From: an uncultured Blautia sp.
Lineage (GTDB): Bacteria > Bacillota > Clostridia > Lachnospirales > Lachnospiraceae
Reading direction: 5' to 3'
Assembly: GCA_934371915.1 (NCBI GenBank)
Contig: CAKROE010000084.1
Coordinates: forward strand, 1 to 10,041
Length of the DNA: 10,041 nucleotides
In this document: in pieces, positions 1 through 6,640 of the stretch
Layout: every line of letters begins with the position of its first letter
Numbering within the stretch: the first letter of the stretch is position 1
Position numbers and translations under genes: made by a program
The notes under the pieces: model-generated
What the model was told of the DNA's origin: nothing
Databases searched by the model: none
The model's input: the letters and a program-made list of their open reading frames with translations, nothing else

Positions 1-1
1 A

Positions 2-74
2 TGGGACCTATAGGGCTCGAACCTATGACCCTCTGCTTGTAAGGCAGATGCTCTCCCAGCTGAGCTAAGATCCC
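2..74 (-). tRNA. tRNA-Val (anticodon UAC)
   Basis: The minus strand folds as a complete 73-base cloverleaf. The acceptor arms GGGATCT and AGGTCCC pair with one G-T wobble. The D arm is GCTC/GAGC, and the anticodon stem TCTGC/GCAGA closes the 7-base loop CTTACAA. The T arm carries GGTTCGAGCC. Loop positions 34-36 read TAC, so it decodes GUA and related valine codons. The discriminator base is A. The next base (position 1) is T on the tRNA strand, so the 3' CCA is not encoded and must be added by the CCA-adding enzyme. Other tRNA genes may follow beyond the window edge, which cannot be seen. Confidence 0.97.
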
Positions 75-90
75 ATTTCTATGCCTGCCA

Positions 91-106
91 TTGAGCTTTC
101 GCTCAA
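91..106 (-). other. GAAA-tetraloop hairpin in the tRNA-Val 5' leader
   Basis: The minus strand reads TTGAGC-GAAA-GCTCAA: a perfect 6-bp stem capped by a GNRA tetraloop. It lies between the predicted transcription start (about 111) and the mature tRNA 5' end (74), so it would sit in the pre-tRNA leader removed by RNase P. No T-tract follows, so it is not a terminator. The fold is read directly; a role in processing or stability is inference. Confidence 0.6.
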
Positions 107-117
107 CCGACTACGTT

Positions 118-181
118 AGTATACTATTTCCGTACCAATGTGTCAACACTTTTTTTATTTTTTTTAAATTTTATTTTTTTC
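118..181 (-). promoter_or_regulatory. Strong promoter with UP element for tRNA-Val
   Basis: On the minus strand a perfect -35 TTGACA (141-146) is followed after 17 bases by -10 TATACT (118-123). Upstream, 150-181 is almost purely A and T with runs of A on the transcribed-direction strand. This is the composition of an UP element that contacts the RNA polymerase alpha subunit at stable-RNA promoters. Start is expected near 111, giving a leader of about 37 bases before the tRNA. The same AT-rich stretch is the 3' flank of the preceding protein gene, and no hairpin terminator is seen there, so read-through from that gene is possible. Confidence 0.85.
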
Positions 182-662
182 ATAAATTTCCGACAATTTT
201 ATCTTTCAGAATTGCAAGGATTTCCCTTGGAACATAAATAAGAAATCTCCAGGAACGATATTTCGATGGAATCGGATAGATTTTTCTGCATCCGCATTTC
301 TTTCCGATAGCAACTCCACGAAATACATGAAAGTTGTTTGTCACGACGCCAATGCTGTACTCCATACTTCCGATCAGGCGGAGACTGAAATCCAGATTTT
401 CTTTCGTGTTGGTTGATTGTTCTTCTTTTATAAGACGTTCTGCTGCAATCCCGTGTTCTGTAAGATATCTGTACATGGCTTCGGCTTCACTGATCTGCTC
501 TCCGTCGCCCCGTCCTCCGGAAAGCACAGCCTTCGTACCCGGATTTTCTTCCAGATACAACAAAGCCCTTCTGACTCGTTCCAGAAGGGCTAGTGTAAGC
601 TTTGTACCATTGACATGTGCGCCAAGTACAATGATATAATCCAGATCAGATCTGGTTTTCAT
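180..662 (-). CDS. YdcF/SanA/ElyC-type DUF218 protein, short soluble form
   Basis: This 160-residue protein is essentially only the DUF218 domain. It has a first beta strand with VLGAHV (12-17), the Gly/acid-rich stretch SGGRGDGEQISEAEAM (48-63), STNTKENL (83-90), and the VTNNFHVFR segment (107-115). Family members include E. coli YdcF, SanA and ElyC, the last two linked to envelope barrier function and lipid-carrier metabolism; the chemistry is unsettled. Many relatives carry N-terminal membrane helices, but none is seen here. The ATG at 662 is preferred because it overlaps the stop of the upstream SEC-C gene (TAATG), a usual coupling arrangement. A start at 710 would overlap that gene by 49 bases and add 16 residues outside the domain. 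The stop is TGA. Family assignment is firm; function is not. Confidence 0.85.
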   Translation of the reverse strand: MKTRSDLDYIIVLGAHVNGTKLTLALLERVRRALLYLEENPGTKAVLSGGRGDGEQISEAEAMYRYLTEHGIAAERLIKEEQSTNTKENLDFSLRLIGSMEYSIGVVTNNFHVFRGVAIGKKCGCRKIYPIPSKYRSWRFLIYVPREILAILKDKIVGNL

Positions 663-1171
663 TATCTGCCGCAGCAGTGTTTGTATTTTTTGCCGCTTCC
701 ACACGGGCATGGATCGTTACGGCCGATTTTGTGCGGTTTTACAACTGTACCGGACTTTTTCTGCTCTTTGTAGAGTTCTTTACGTTTTTCTTCAGTAAAG
801 ATGTCGTTCCACTGTGGCAGTTCATACAGCCAGTCAGCCTTTGCATCTACCATATTCTTGTAAAGGAGTTCTTTATCAAAAGCAAGCGTAACCTTTGTAT
901 TCTCATCCATGGTCTCAATCGGGTTCGGAATCTTAAGGCTGTCGTTGATACCGTCAAGGAAACCAACCATAGTCATAACATCCTGTCCGTATTTCTCAGC
1001 CAGTTCTTTCACTGTACCGCTTACCACCTCATCCGGGTTGGAAAGAAGCTGCTCATAGATGCCTTTTTCAATATTTAAATAGTTTGCCCAGAATCTCTGG
1101 AGCTGATTGCGGTCTGCCTGCTGATTGTAGGCAATCTCACGCCACTGCTCTAAGATTGTTTTATCGCTCAT
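662..1171 (-). CDS. SEC-C motif (zinc-binding) protein of unknown function
   Basis: The protein has 169 residues. The C-terminal 20 residues form a SEC-C motif, with Cys155-x-Cys157, eight residues, then Cys166-Cys167 and His165 beside them. This is the zinc-binding motif also found at the C-terminus of SecA, where it helps bind SecB and ribosomes. The upstream part (1-145) is acidic, apparently helical and soluble, and not recognised; there are no membrane segments or signal peptide. The ATG at 1171 has an AGAGGA ribosome site 6-7 bases upstream and a clear promoter at 1209-1237. The stop shares a base with the start of the DUF218 gene, so the two are probably translated together. It is not SecA, since the whole motor region is absent. 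It may be a ribosome- or nucleic-acid-associated adaptor, but that is inference. Confidence 0.88.
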   Translation of the reverse strand: MSDKTILEQWREIAYNQQADRNQLQRFWANYLNIEKGIYEQLLSNPDEVVSGTVKELAEKYGQDVMTMVGFLDGINDSLKIPNPIETMDENTKVTLAFDKELLYKNMVDAKADWLYELPQWNDIFTEEKRKELYKEQKKSGTVVKPHKIGRNDPCPCGSGKKYKHCCGR

Positions 1172-1208
1172 TTGTTTATCCTCTTTTCAAAAATTTTGCC
1201 TGTGGTTC

Positions 1209-1237
1209 ATTATATCATCTTTTTCACCAAAAGACAA
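1209..1237 (-). promoter_or_regulatory. Promoter of the SEC-C/DUF218 pair
   Basis: The minus strand has -35 TTGTCT (1232-1237), a 17-base spacer, and a consensus -10 TATAAT (1209-1214). Transcription should begin near 1202, about 30 bases before the SEC-C start codon. The two downstream genes therefore have their own transcript, separate from the HAD gene upstream. Confidence 0.8.
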
Positions 1238-1296
1238 ATCATATTGTAATAATTTTTGTGAAAATTCTGTATAAATACTCATATAACGGTCATACT

Positions 1297-1433
1297 ATAA
1301 GTGTTCCGATAAGATTTCTTTGAAGAACGCTGCAAAAGATAATATCAGAAATACTTATTTATATCCTCCCCTTACGAAAGGTCTCAGGACTGGCGCCCAT
1401 GCCGCGGTTTTGGGGCTTTTCTTTTGTTCTTTT
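1297..1433 (+). ncRNA. Candidate structured RNA, unassigned family
   Basis: This occupies most of the 280-base gap between the HAD gene (ends 1452) and the SEC-C promoter. Read on the plus strand, 1297-1307 pairs with 1348-1358 (11 positions, one C-A mismatch, one G-U). After one bulged A (1347) the helix continues with 1308-1311 against 1343-1346, enclosing a 31-base loop. A second hairpin has CCTT/AAGG (1370-1373, 1378-1381) around ACGA, flanked by TCCT/AGGA. A GC-rich stretch with GCCC (1395-1398) facing GGGC (1413-1416) is followed by 17 bases, 14 of them T, resembling a weak intrinsic terminator on the plus strand. No convincing plus-strand promoter is seen; the best is TTGTGA (1256-1261) with a poor -10. 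The fold is similar on both strands, so a minus-strand 3' UTR element remains possible. Confidence 0.3.
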
Positions 1434-1451
1434 ACGAAAAAACGTCCTTTT

Positions 1452-2270
1452 TTATTTCACGCCGAGTGCTTCCAGCTCTGCTGCTGCCTGTTTGAAACTC
1501 CTGAAACAGATCGTATGGATTCCTGCTTTCTGTGCACCCTCGCAATTCACCGGACGGTCGTCAATAAACACACACTCCTCTGCTTTCAGTCCAAAGCTGT
1601 CAAGCAAGGTCTGATAAATATCCGGTTCCGGTTTTAACTGCTTCACATCACAGGAAAATACGGTGCCGTCCATGTATTTGAGGAAAGGCATCTCTTTCTT
1701 CGTGCGGTCCAGCATATATCTGCTGTAATTCGACAATACATATAACTGATACCCCCGGCTTTTCAGATATTTGGTCCAGGTTTCTGCATATGGCATCCTG
1801 CGCACGGTCTTTGGCGTATCTTTCATCACTGCCGCAATATCTTTGGCATACTCCGGTGCCAGTTCCTGACACTGGCGCACATAAGTCTCCTCGTCATATA
1901 GACCTCTGTCTCTTTCATCCCAGACTGGACTCTGGAATGTCGCCTTCGCGATACGCTCGCGCTTTTCTTCATCAAATCCAAAGCTGTCAAGATACTCCTG
2001 CCAGTTAAATTCTACAAGTACAAGACCTACATCAAAAACCACGTTTTTTATCATACTGCTTTTCTCCTGACCATCTTTCTTTTTATTCAGATATTTGAAC
2101 AGCATCAGAATCACATAACACATAACCGCAACAAACATCACTGTAAAAAGTGATGCCATAAATTCTTTCTGGGAAAAGTCGCCCTTCAATGCAAAATACA
2201 TCGGAAGACAGAAAATCACCAGCAGAACGATCACTCCGATGATCGCCACATATTTTTTCCAGTTTTTCAT
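1452..2270 (-). CDS. Membrane-anchored HAD-family phosphatase (YihX-like)
   Basis: The protein has 272 residues. Two hydrophobic helices (about 7-28 and 39-60) precede a Lys-rich hinge (63-70). A complete HAD hydrolase domain runs from residue 73 to the end. Motif I is FDVGLVL, with the presumed nucleophile Asp80; the second position is Gly82 instead of Asp, as in YihX-type sugar phosphatases (FDLGNV). Motif II is LSN (Ser180), motif III Lys213 in KPEP, and motif IV Asp237-Asp238 in FIDD. It probably dephosphorylates a small metabolite; the substrate cannot be read. The ATG at 2270 follows an AAAGAGGT ribosome site. A TTG at 2291 lies upstream of that site and is less likely. An internal Met73 with its own ribosome site could give a 200-residue soluble enzyme. 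The gene starts 20 bases below the purA terminator and has no visible promoter of its own. Confidence 0.88.
   Translation of the reverse strand: MKNWKKYVAIIGVIVLLVIFCLPMYFALKGDFSQKEFMASLFTVMFVAVMCYVILMLFKYLNKKKDGQEKSSMIKNVVFDVGLVLVEFNWQEYLDSFGFDEEKRERIAKATFQSPVWDERDRGLYDEETYVRQCQELAPEYAKDIAAVMKDTPKTVRRMPYAETWTKYLKSRGYQLYVLSNYSRYMLDRTKKEMPFLKYMDGTVFSCDVKQLKPEPDIYQTLLDSFGLKAEECVFIDDRPVNCEGAQKAGIHTICFRSFKQAAAELEALGVK
2052..2068 (-). promoter_or_regulatory. Internal ribosome site and ATG inside the HAD gene
   Basis: Within the HAD reading frame the minus strand reads AGGAG (2064-2068), nine bases, then ATG (2052-2054). This ATG is codon 73, exactly where the HAD domain begins (MIKNVVFD). Translation from it would yield the bare soluble enzyme without the two membrane helices. 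The site is seen directly; its use is inference. An in-frame fusion of two formerly separate genes, keeping the second gene's ribosome site, would explain it equally well. Confidence 0.55.
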
Positions 2271-2285
2271 ACTTACCTCTTTATT

Positions 2286-2318
2286 AAACAAATGCGCCGG
2301 AGAGTTCCCCGGCGCGTT
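2286..2318 (-). terminator. Intrinsic terminator after purA
   Basis: On the minus strand the core CCGGCGC-type stem (2294-2300 with 2309-2315, extended by AAT/GTT to about 10 bp with one G-T) has an 8-base loop. It is followed by TTTGTTT. It starts 12 bases after the purA stop codon. The T-run is short and interrupted, so some read-through into the HAD gene is expected, and that gene would otherwise lack a promoter. Confidence 0.75.
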
Positions 2319-2330
2319 CTATGTTTCTGA

Positions 2331-3611
2331 TTACTTATTTCTGTAAATAATATCGTTTCTTCCCGGGCCGTTGGAGATCATGGTAATCGGGAAGCCGATC
2401 TGTTTCTCAACGAATTCTACATATTTACGGCAGTTTTCCGGAAGATCTTCGTATTTCTTGATTCCACGGATGTCTGTCTTCCATCCCGGAAGTACTTCAA
2501 GAACAGGTTTTGCCTTCTCAAGAAGACCTGTAGTCGGGAAGTCTGTTGTAACCTTTCCGTCGATCTCGTAACCTGTGCATACCGGAATCTCATCCAGATA
2601 GCCAAGTACATCAAGTACTGTAAAGGCAACATCGGTTGTTCCCTGCATACGGCATCCGTATTTGGAAGCAACACAGTCAAACCATCCCATACGTCTCGGG
2701 CGTCCGGTTGTTGCGCCATATTCTCCGCCGTCTCCGCCACGTCTTCTCAGCTCATCAGCTTCTTCTCCGAAGATTTCGGAAACGAAAGCACCTGCGCCTA
2801 CTGCACTGGAGTAAGCTTTGCAGACTGTGATTACTTTTTTGATTTCGTATGGTGGAACACCGGCTCCGATTGCACCGTAAGCTGCAAGTGTGGAGGAAGA
2901 TGTAACCATCGGATAAATTCCGTGATCCGGATCTTTCAGGGAACCAAGCTGTCCCTCAAGCAGGATTTCTTTGCCTTCTTTTAATGCATTCCACAGGAAC
3001 AGAGAAACATCTCCGACGTATGGAGCAACCATTTCTTTATATTTCATGAGTTCATCATAGATCTCATTCGGATCAAGAAGCGGTTTGTGATACAGATGCT
3101 CCAGAAGGATGTTCTTTGTCTCAACAACGCGCCCAACTTTTTCTCTGAGTGCCTCATCATGGAACAGTTCATTTACCTGAAAACCGATCTTTGCATATTT
3201 GTCTGAATAGAACGGAGCGATACCGGATTTGGTAGATCCGAAGGATTTACCACCCAGACGTTCTTCTTCGTACTGGTCAAACAGAATGTGATACGGCATA
3301 ACGATCTGTGCTCTGTCGGAGATCATGATCTTCGGAGCCGGAACACCTCTTGAAACTACTTCGTTGTATTCTTTGAAAAATACCGGAATATTCAGTGCAA
3401 CACCATTTCCGATCACGCTTGTTGTGTGGTTATAAAATACACCGGACGGAAGTGTATGCAGTGCAAATTTACCGTAGTCATTTACGATTGTATGACCTGC
3501 ATTTGCTCCTCCCTGAAATCTTACAATGATATCTGCTTCCTGAGCAAGCATATCGGTAATTTTACCTTTACCTTCATCTCCCCAGTTTGCGCCAACTACT
3601 GCTTTGATCAT
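2331..3611 (-). CDS. purA: Adenylosuccinate synthetase
   Basis: This enzyme joins IMP and aspartate using GTP to make adenylosuccinate, the first step of the AMP branch of purine synthesis, in the cytoplasm. The 426 residues match the family's usual length. The N-terminal phosphate loop NWGDEGKGK (9-17) includes Asp12 (E. coli Asp13), and NAGHT supplies His40 (E. coli His41), the two catalytic residues. Near the C-terminal third GATTGRPRRMGW is the conserved nucleotide-binding segment, and the protein ends with the typical ISNGPGRNDII. The ATG at 3611 has a perfect AGGAGG (3622-3627) 10 bases upstream. It begins 22 bases after purB ends, so both are on one transcript. A terminator follows at 2286-2318. 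Confidence 0.98.
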   Translation of the reverse strand: MIKAVVGANWGDEGKGKITDMLAQEADIIVRFQGGANAGHTIVNDYGKFALHTLPSGVFYNHTTSVIGNGVALNIPVFFKEYNEVVSRGVPAPKIMISDRAQIVMPYHILFDQYEEERLGGKSFGSTKSGIAPFYSDKYAKIGFQVNELFHDEALREKVGRVVETKNILLEHLYHKPLLDPNEIYDELMKYKEMVAPYVGDVSLFLWNALKEGKEILLEGQLGSLKDPDHGIYPMVTSSSTLAAYGAIGAGVPPYEIKKVITVCKAYSSAVGAGAFVSEIFGEEADELRRRGGDGGEYGATTGRPRRMGWFDCVASKYGCRMQGTTDVAFTVLDVLGYLDEIPVCTGYEIDGKVTTDFPTTGLLEKAKPVLEVLPGWKTDIRGIKKYEDLPENCRKYVEFVEKQIGFPITMISNGPGRNDIIYRNK

Positions 3612-3633
3612 AACACTTTATCCTCCTCGTGTT

Positions 3634-5067
3634 TTAGACGTTTATTTCCGCGGTCATGCCGAGCATTTCTTTGTGTTCATCCAGAACCGGCTGTACAGTC
3701 TTAGTAATAAATGCTGTTGTCTGCTCTTTTGCTCTGCCGACATATCTGGATGGTTCCATGGATTTCTGAAGCTCTTCGATCGTCAGGTTGAATGCAGGAT
3801 CCGCTGCAATTCTCTCGAGAAGGTCATTGTCTTTACCTTCTACCTTAACGGTACGTCCTGCTTCCATGGAAAGCTCACGGATACGTTCATGCAGTTCCTG
3901 ACGGTCTCCACCGGCTTTTACTGCATCCATCATGATATTCTCGGTAGCCATAAACGGAAGTTCTGCCATCATGTGTTTCTCGATAACTTTCGGATAAACA
4001 ACCAGTCCGTCTACAACGTTCAGGCACAGATCCAGAATGCCATCAATTGCAAGAAATCCTTCCGGAATGCTGAGACGTTTGTTTGCAGAGTCATCCAGTG
4101 TTCTCTCAAACCACTGTGTAGCAGAAGTGATTGCCGGATTCAGTGCATCTACCATTACGTATCTGGACAGAGATGCGATACGCTCGCTTCTCATCGGATT
4201 ACGCTTGTATGCCATCGCAGAGGAACCGATCTGTGATTTTTCGAATGGCTCTTCTACTTCTTTCAGGTGCTGCAGAAGGCGGATATCATTTGACATCTTG
4301 TGTGCACTTGCTGCGATTCCTGCCAGAATGTTTAAAACTCTTGTGTCTACTTTACGGGAATAGGTCTGTCCGGATACCGGATAGCAGTTCTTGAATCCCA
4401 TCTTCTCTGCGATCATCGGATCGATCTTGTCGATGGTCTCCTGATCTCCTTCAAACAGTTCAAGGAAGCTTGCCTGTGTACCGGTCGTTCCCTTGGAACC
4501 GAGAAGTTTCAGAGTGCTCATCACATATTCCAGATCCTCGAGATCCATCAGAAATTCCTGTGTCCAGAGTGTCGCACGCTTACCAACGGTCGTCGGCTGT
4601 GCAGGCTGGAAATGTGTAAATGCCAGTGTCGGCTGTTCTTTGTATTTATCTGCAAATTTTGACAGTTCTGCAATGACGTTTACCAGTTTTTTCTGAACCA
4701 GTTTTAAAGCTTCGGACATCACAATAATGTCGGTATTATCGCCTACATAGCAGGAAGTTGCACCCAGATGGATGATTCCTTTTGCTTTCGGGCACTGTAC
4801 ACCGTATGCGTACACATGGGACATAACGTCATGGCGTACCTGACGTTCTCTTTCCTTTGCCACATCATAGTTGATATCATCTTTGTGAGCTTTCAGTTCA
4901 TCGATCTGCTCCTGAGTGATGTTCAGGCCAAGCTCTTTTTCTGTCTCAGCCAGAGCGATCCACAATCTTCTCCATGTGCGAAACTTCATATCCGGAGAAA
5001 AAATGTACTGCATTTCCTTACTGGCATAACGCTCCGAAAGGGGACTTACGTATCTGTCTGTACTCAT
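3634..5067 (-). CDS. purB: Adenylosuccinate lyase, eukaryote-like subgroup
   Basis: This enzyme cleaves fumarate from adenylosuccinate to give AMP, and from SAICAR to give AICAR, so it acts twice in purine synthesis. The 477-residue protein belongs to the fumarase/aspartase superfamily. Landmarks are His100 in IIHLGATSCYVGDNTD, the presumed general acid His152 in THFQPAQ, and the signature loop GSSAMAYKRNP (281-291) with the catalytic Ser. Long stretches such as GTTGTQASF, QWFERTLDDSAN and ELPFMATEN agree with human ADSL as I remember it, whereas the B. subtilis type is about 430 residues and different. Residue 286 is Ala where human ADSL has Pro. The ATG at 5067 has AGGAGT 7 bases upstream; an earlier ATG at 5085 lies before that site and would add six residues. 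It leads the purBA unit with its own promoter and leader hairpin. Confidence 0.97.
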   Translation of the reverse strand: MSTDRYVSPLSERYASKEMQYIFSPDMKFRTWRRLWIALAETEKELGLNITQEQIDELKAHKDDINYDVAKERERQVRHDVMSHVYAYGVQCPKAKGIIHLGATSCYVGDNTDIIVMSEALKLVQKKLVNVIAELSKFADKYKEQPTLAFTHFQPAQPTTVGKRATLWTQEFLMDLEDLEYVMSTLKLLGSKGTTGTQASFLELFEGDQETIDKIDPMIAEKMGFKNCYPVSGQTYSRKVDTRVLNILAGIAASAHKMSNDIRLLQHLKEVEEPFEKSQIGSSAMAYKRNPMRSERIASLSRYVMVDALNPAITSATQWFERTLDDSANKRLSIPEGFLAIDGILDLCLNVVDGLVVYPKVIEKHMMAELPFMATENIMMDAVKAGGDRQELHERIRELSMEAGRTVKVEGKDNDLLERIAADPAFNLTIEELQKSMEPSRYVGRAKEQTTAFITKTVQPVLDEHKEMLGMTAEINV

Positions 5068-5092
5068 GTAATTTACTCCTATCATCTCACTC

Positions 5093-5127
5093 GATTAACC
5101 GCAGGAGAAGTATCGCTGCGGTTAATC
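5093..5127 (-). promoter_or_regulatory. Perfect 12-bp hairpin in the purB leader
   Basis: Positions 5093-5104 pair perfectly with 5116-5127 around an 11-base loop. The hairpin lies between the predicted start of transcription (about 5144) and the purB ribosome site. There is no T-tract on either strand, so it is not a normal intrinsic terminator. The minus-strand loop and its 3' edge contain CTCCT (5103-5109 region), complementary to the purB AGGAG. Pairing with the ribosome site or binding by a regulator are possible but unproven; mRNA stabilisation is a simpler alternative. Confidence 0.6.
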
Positions 5128-5150
5128 AGATTTCCTATCATTACGCAGAA

Positions 5151-5179
5151 ATTATATAACATCGAACCATTAAAAGCAA
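5151..5179 (-). promoter_or_regulatory. purBA promoter
   Basis: The minus strand has a consensus -10 TATAAT (5151-5156) and a weaker -35 TTGCTT (5174-5179), separated by 17 bases. The -35 begins only 5 bases after the stop codon of the upstream ATPase gene, and no terminator separates them. Transcripts from the transporter operon may therefore continue into purB. No purine riboswitch consensus is recognised in the short leader. Confidence 0.7.
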
Positions 5180-5184
5180 TCCCT

Positions 5185-5955
5185 TTATTCCTCTCCCTGA
5201 TGAAATTTGCCAAGGAATTCTTTGATTCGTGTATTATTTGAAGAAAATACCTCCTGCGGAGTACCTTCCACAGCGATCACACCTTTATCCATAAAGATAA
5301 CGCGGTCAGAAATATCTCGTGCAAAATTCATCTCATGAGTAACGATCACCATTGTAATATGAAGATCTGCAAGGGAACGGATCACGCGCAGCACCTCACC
5401 GGTCAGTTCCGGATCCAGTGCAGATGTCGGCTCATCAAAAAACAGAATCTTCGGATTCAGTGCAAGCGCTCTTGCGATTGCCACTCGCTGGCACTGGCCG
5501 CCGGAAAGCTGGTACGGATAAGCGTTTTCTTTATCGGATAATCCCATTTTTGCAAGAAGTTCTCTTGCTTCTTTGTAAACCTCATCTTTATTTCTTTTCT
5601 GCACATGGATCGGTGCATCAGTAATATTTTTCATTACCGTATAATGTGGGAACAGGTTAAAATTCTGAAATACCAGGCCAAAACAGGACTGAATTTCTTT
5701 TAACTGTGCTTTGTTCGGCAGACAGACTTTTCCGTTTTCTGTCCAGGCTGTTTTCTTTCCCATGTAGCTGATCTCACCATCATCGATCAGAGTCAGCAGT
5801 GTAGCGCAGCGAAGAAGTGTGGATTTACCGGAACCGGAGGAACCGATGATAGAAACGACCTCGCCTTCGTTTACATGAATTGACACGTCTTTCAAAACCT
5901 GAAGACCGTCAAATTCTTTTTTGATATGATTCATTTCCAGAAGACTTGTACTCAA
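5185..5955 (-). CDS. Polar amino acid ABC importer, ATP-binding subunit
   Basis: This cytoplasmic ATPase (256 residues) powers the importer with the two genes upstream. The motifs are all present and intact: Walker [10 protein letters not shown] (38-46), Q-loop Gln97, signature LSGGQ (150-154), Walker B LFFDE (171-175) and switch His207 in VTHEM. It falls in the GlnQ/HisP-like family for polar amino acids. The start is TTG at 5955, seven bases after a perfect AGGAGG (5963-5968). The nearby ATG at 5960 is out of frame and stops at once, and the next in-frame ATG (5934) has a poor ribosome site. The stop codon of the permease gene lies within this AGGAGG, so translation is tightly coupled. Exact substrate is unknown; glutamine, glutamate, aspartate or cystine are possible. 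Confidence 0.96.
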   Translation of the reverse strand: MSTSLLEMNHIKKEFDGLQVLKDVSIHVNEGEVVSIIGSSGSGKSTLLRCATLLTLIDDGEISYMGKKTAWTENGKVCLPNKAQLKEIQSCFGLVFQNFNLFPHYTVMKNITDAPIHVQKRNKDEVYKEARELLAKMGLSDKENAYPYQLSGGQCQRVAIARALALNPKILFFDEPTSALDPELTGEVLRVIRSLADLHITMVIVTHEMNFARDISDRVIFMDKGVIAVEGTPQEVFSSNNTRIKEFLGKFHQGEE

Positions 5956-5966
5956 AGCATTTCCTC

Positions 5967-6614
5967 CTAACGATAGTAATTCAGTTTCTTTTCAAACCAT
6001 TCCATAACCCACGCGACTACGAAGTTGAAGATATAATAGAATACGCCGGCGATCACAAACGGAATAACGGTTGTCTGTGCAGCCGCAATCTGTTTGGCAA
6101 GGGCAAACATCTCAATATAGGATACGGAATAAACAAGGGATGTATCTTTTACAAGGGTAATAACCTCGTTTGTCACTGACGGCAGTACGATCTTGACCAC
6201 CTGCGGAAGCACGATCTTAAAAAATGTCTGGCTCTTGTTATAACCGAGAAGCTGTGCAGCCTCATACTGACCAACCGGAATAGACTCAATTCCGGAACGG
6301 TAGATTTCCGCAAAATATGCTGCGTAGTTCAGGGAACATCCCAGAATGATCGCAGTAAACTTGTAGTTACCGATATTCATTCCCCAGAGGTAAAACGGTC
6401 CGAAGTACCACAGCAGCAGCTGCAGCATCAGAGGTGTACCACGCATAATAGAAATATAAGCTTTAATGATCCAGCTCAATGGTTTGAACCTGCTTACACG
6501 TCCAAAATAGACCACCATACCAAGCGGCAGGGAAAATAACAGTGTCAGACAAAAGATCAGCAGTGTCTGCCCGAACCCTACGGTAAGCTGTTGTAACATT
6601 ACCTGAAAACTCAT
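5967..6614 (-). CDS. Polar amino acid ABC importer, permease subunit
   Basis: This inner-membrane channel subunit (215 residues) belongs to the HisM/GlnP family. It has about five hydrophobic helices (roughly 12-38, 46-70, 83-104, 140-165 and 183-205). RGTPLMLQ (58-65) is the typical conserved segment. The cytoplasmic EAA loop starts at Glu118 and runs to LPQ (136-138), with Gly124 as the conserved glycine that contacts the ATPase. A single permease gene implies a homodimer. The ATG at 6614 is preceded by GGAGG with a 7-base gap. It is separated from the binding protein by 80 bases containing a strong hairpin, and from the ATPase by 11 bases. Confidence 0.95.
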   Translation of the reverse strand: MSFQVMLQQLTVGFGQTLLIFCLTLLFSLPLGMVVYFGRVSRFKPLSWIIKAYISIMRGTPLMLQLLLWYFGPFYLWGMNIGNYKFTAIILGCSLNYAAYFAEIYRSGIESIPVGQYEAAQLLGYNKSQTFFKIVLPQVVKIVLPSVTNEVITLVKDTSLVYSVSYIEMFALAKQIAAAQTTVIPFVIAGVFYYIFNFVVAWVMEWFEKKLNYYR

Positions 6615-6640
6615 GTACTCTCCTCCATAAACCTACAAGA

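Noticed and set aside
662..710. Upstream start for the DUF218 protein adding 16 residues
   Set aside because: It would overlap the SEC-C gene by 49 bases, the added residues lie outside the domain, and the ATG at 662 forms a TAATG coupling with the upstream stop.
1297..1433. Assignment of the gap RNA to 6S RNA, SRP RNA, or a TPP, purine or c-di-GMP riboswitch
   Set aside because: The defining conserved motifs of these families were looked for and not found; only a generic fold can be supported.
2271..2291. TTG start for the HAD gene at 2291
   Set aside because: It lies before the AAAGAGGT ribosome site and beside the terminator stem; the ATG at 2270 is correctly spaced after that site.
3604..4236. 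Long plus-strand reading frame of 210 codons opposite purB
   Set aside because: It lies entirely over purB and the purA start, lacks a ribosome site, and its translation is not protein-like in domain content; purB is certain.
5068..5085. Earlier ATG of purB at 5085
   Set aside because: The AGGAG ribosome site lies inside those first codons and is spaced correctly for the ATG at 5067.
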